A stretch of 64,000 bases of DNA from Eonycteris spelaea (taxonomy: Eukaryota > Chordata > Mammalia > Chiroptera > Pteropodidae). The stretch lies in NCBI GenBank assembly GCA_003508835.1, contig PUFA01000092.1, positions 1 to 64,000 of the forward strand, read 5' to 3'. The position numbers were made by a program, and so were the translations under genes. This document shows, piece after piece, positions 61,459 to 64,000 of this stretch. Position 1 is the stretch's first letter. Each line of letters starts with the position of its first letter. A model generated the notes under the pieces. That model made no database searches and was not told the DNA's origin. It was given only the letters and a program-made list of their open reading frames with translations.

Positions 61459-61890
61459 TCAGGCCCCAAAACTCTCCACCAATACCTGGAAGACCCGTTG
61501 TATCTGTCCCCTGAGCAGCATTGATCCATAGATTGTCATCTCCATGATGTCTTCGAAGCACGAGTCTACTTGGAACAGAGTGTTGAACTGACACTCTATT
61601 TTGGGGAGGCAGACCCCACCCCTGCTTGCATGTGGGAAAGAAGATGCTCAGGTCCACAGAGATCAGGTCCAGGAAGAAGGAGTCAGTGTCGCTTATAGGA
61701 GGTCCCCGGGGCACCAGTAGCGGCGAGAGGATGCCCTCAGGAGGGAGCAGGGGGCCTACACAGCACCAGAGTGGGCCCGCCATGGGTCACTCTGGACGCG
61801 CTTTTTCTCATCAAATGCAGCATCTACCAGTTCGGACTTGACGTGGACCAAGGACGGGTTCGTAAAATATTTTGCCTCTACAGAGCTCAT
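61459..61890 (-). pseudogene. Second decayed KH paralogue, beside OOEP
   Basis: Minus strand, 61890-61812: an ATG opens a frame with FTNPSLVHVKSELVDAAF and then G in phase 1, the exon 1 ending of the cluster genes (compare [20 protein letters not shown]). The donor that should read GTGAG reads ATGAG, so it is broken. From about 61629 a second frame reads LPKIECQFNTLFQVD, MEMTIYGSMLL and QIQRVFQVLVESFGA, then stops (61461-61459). It aligns almost residue by residue with [33 protein letters not shown] pyrimidine-rich acceptor-like stretch before it ends in ATG instead of AG. The intron would be about 180 nt, as in the neighbours. A tandem-duplicated KH gene that lost its splice sites is the best reading. 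Its closest paralogue is not determined. Confidence 0.65.
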
Positions 61891-64000
61891 TTTGCTCTGG
61901 TTCCTTTCTCATTGTGATCTCCGGCCAGTGTCAGGACCAGCGCACAATCCCTGAAGCCCAGAGAAGCAACCCAAGACCATAGGACAAGTGAGCTGCTAAC
62001 CTTGCTCCACCGATTGCAGCTTAGGGAATCGCCGCGTCTTGGCTTCCAAGTTCTGCGGAATACTCCCTCCATCCTACCCCCAGGCCTGCGGAAGGGTTGC
62101 ATGTCCCTCTGAATCTGAGAAAGATTTCCCAGCGCCTTGGCTGCCAAATTTTGGGGGGCAGAGAAGAGAGAACTTGGTGAGTCTTCCAGCCACCCCAGGA
62201 GGTAAGCTCTGCCTTTCCGGGATGTGATTCTGGTCTTTCACTGCCTAGTGGGAGGTTCCCCTTGAGAGAACCGCAATCCACTCTGGAGAAAAACTGCCTA
62301 GGGATGAAGTGGCCAAACCAGGTGCTTGCGGGTAGTTTGTGAGGGAGACTAACTGCCATGAGTGTCCGTCCAGTGGGCAAGCCATTTGTGTGGGGCTTTG
62401 TCTCTAAGGATCCTGGTAAGGTAATGGGGGTGCTACTGTATCCACACCAAGAAACTGAACCTGGGAGAAGTTACTTATTTGTCTATGGTTCTGATCACCA
62501 CAACCCACATGAAAAATTCATTAGAAGTATATATACAAATGCTGGGTAAAAAAGAAATATTTGCCTATAGCAGTGCAGTTAAATCACTTGATTGGGTTAA
62601 AGTTTTAAATGTTTATTCCTTCAGAGACATAGCCAAATCTTGCTTTCCTGAAGGTGTATCCTACACAATGATATTTGTGTTTTTTCAGAAACCTGTATTT
62701 GAGGATGAGAAGAGGGTGTTCTGGGAACAGAGTCACCCATTCCCAGGTGACTTTCAGGACTTTGCAATATGCTTTCCACTATTTGAGGACTTTTCCTATC
62801 TCTTGTTTAATTCTCTTGTCCAATATTCACTTTATTTTACTTTTCCTTAACTATCAGCTCTTAGTGTGATACAAAATTTCAAGCATTCAAAACTTCACTT
62901 AAGAAGTTACTTATGGCCTATTTTTCTTGTCCTGGAGGTATGAGGGATTGCTTTTTTCCTAAAGATATGTTTACTTCATGGTTCTTTTATTTCCATTTTT
63001 AAAGACTTACAGCATTTAACATAAGATTCTAGAGTGCAAGTTTGACATGTATAATTTACCATACATATAAAAATACAACTTAAATATTATTAAAACTTTA
63101 ACTTTTATACTCAAATTATTCAAGTATGAAAGAAGATTAAAAATACTAAATATGAAAGACCTCAAAAAATGGCAGATTAAAACACACAATATCCATCAGG
63201 CACCCTGCAAAAATCCCTGAACAACACCCAAAGAATCTAAGCACCAGGAGGAAAAACAGACCCAAGGGTTAATGTGTTTGAGAAAAGGGGTTGTTGAGAG
63301 AACTGAAGGTACTTTCCTGAAGTCACCCATCTCTTTAAAGAGCAGGAACTAGTGCTCCCCCACCTTGAAATTACCTCTTTTTCTAACCCTGCATTCACAG
63401 GTTTTCCTATTTGACTCAAAGTGAGGGGGGGGCGGGGCTGGGAGGCCTCCAGAGTCCTTTAGACTTAGGAAGAGAAAATAGTGGTGTAGCTGAATTGTGA
63501 TTCTTTTAATCTCACTTCCACGGCCTTTTCAAGTGTGGAAATTGGCTCTTAGTGGGCAATCCTCCTGTGTCCTTGCCCCTTCTCTCATCTTTCCAAGTGA
63601 AGGATGAAGATTTTGAGATCTCAGATTTTGAGAAGCCGGATCCTTGTGGACCATCAGAGATGTGAAAGAATCTTGCTTTCATTCTCCAATTTGAACCATT
63701 TAATCTGACAGTCTTTACATTCTGTGTTATGAGAGTGGGGGGTATTTCCTCACAAATTATTTTTGATTAATTAACTTTGATTTCCAGGAAACATTTGTTA
63801 TATTTGTGCTTTAAATTTCATGTTGCTTGCTTCTAATTCATGTTTACAAAACAATACTTTTACTTATATTAATCATATATTAGAGTAGAAGCCTGTAACT
63901 TAGCTATTTTCTTAGGTTTCTTTTTTTTTGCTCACTTTATTCTTTTGAAATGTGTTTTCTTTACTTTTTTAATAGAAAAAAATTTCCTAGCTTTTCTCTT
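61891..64000. other. No gene recognised at the right end
   Basis: 61890-62330 is GC-richer with short open frames, 62479-62850 has an open frame of 123 codons in AT-rich DNA. Neither shows a family motif. The human right neighbour DDX43 was not seen and presumably lies beyond the window. Confidence 0.4.

Overview
This is nuclear DNA from a placental mammal. Three genes with short spliced exons sit in a sea of decayed L1, LTR and DNA-transposon sequence. The genes are recognisable members of the oocyte/embryo KH-domain cluster: DPPA5 (minus, 40170-41092), KHDC3L (plus, 47703-48935) and OOEP (minus, 55384-56410). Order and orientation match the human chromosome 6q13 block (KHDC1 - DPPA5 - KHDC3L - OOEP - DDX43), so the window is a syntenic slice read in the human direction. 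No primate Alu, bovine, carnivore tRNA-Lys or rodent B1/B2 SINE was seen. The L1 3' ends look laurasiatherian (a bat is one possibility), but that is inference from repeat style only.

Layout. 1-16 kb: repeats, plus a fragment of a Schlafen (SLFN11/13-like) pseudogene at 6.1-6.6 kb. 16.0-17.3 kb: a CpG-island-like GC-rich segment with no gene I can recognise; by position it may be the promoter of the expected left neighbour KHDC1, whose coding exons I could not find. 18-39 kb: L1, MaLR, DNA transposons, and two copies of one class I ERV LTR in opposite orientation. 40-44.5 kb: DPPA5 and a broken KH paralogue. 47.5-49.2 kb: KHDC3L with ten perfect 36-nt coding repeats. 53.1 kb: a degenerate tRNA-Val. 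55.3-56.7 kb: OOEP. 60.1 kb: an ERV pol scrap. 61.5-61.9 kb: a second broken KH paralogue. The last 2 kb holds nothing I recognise.

The three intact genes share one design: a short first exon ending in phase 1 after a Phe-Gly, a central KH exon of exactly 180 nt, and a variable third exon. Both broken paralogues keep part of this design, so the cluster has had at least five members here. Known biology (family knowledge, not visible here): OOEP and KHDC3L are maternal proteins of the subcortical maternal complex with NLRP5, TLE6 and PADI6, and DPPA5 is an RNA-binding marker of pluripotent and germ cells.

Main points for a second look: the fully homogenised KHDC3L repeat, the apparent loss of the OOEP exon 3 acceptor, the two decayed KH paralogues, and the stray Schlafen fragment.
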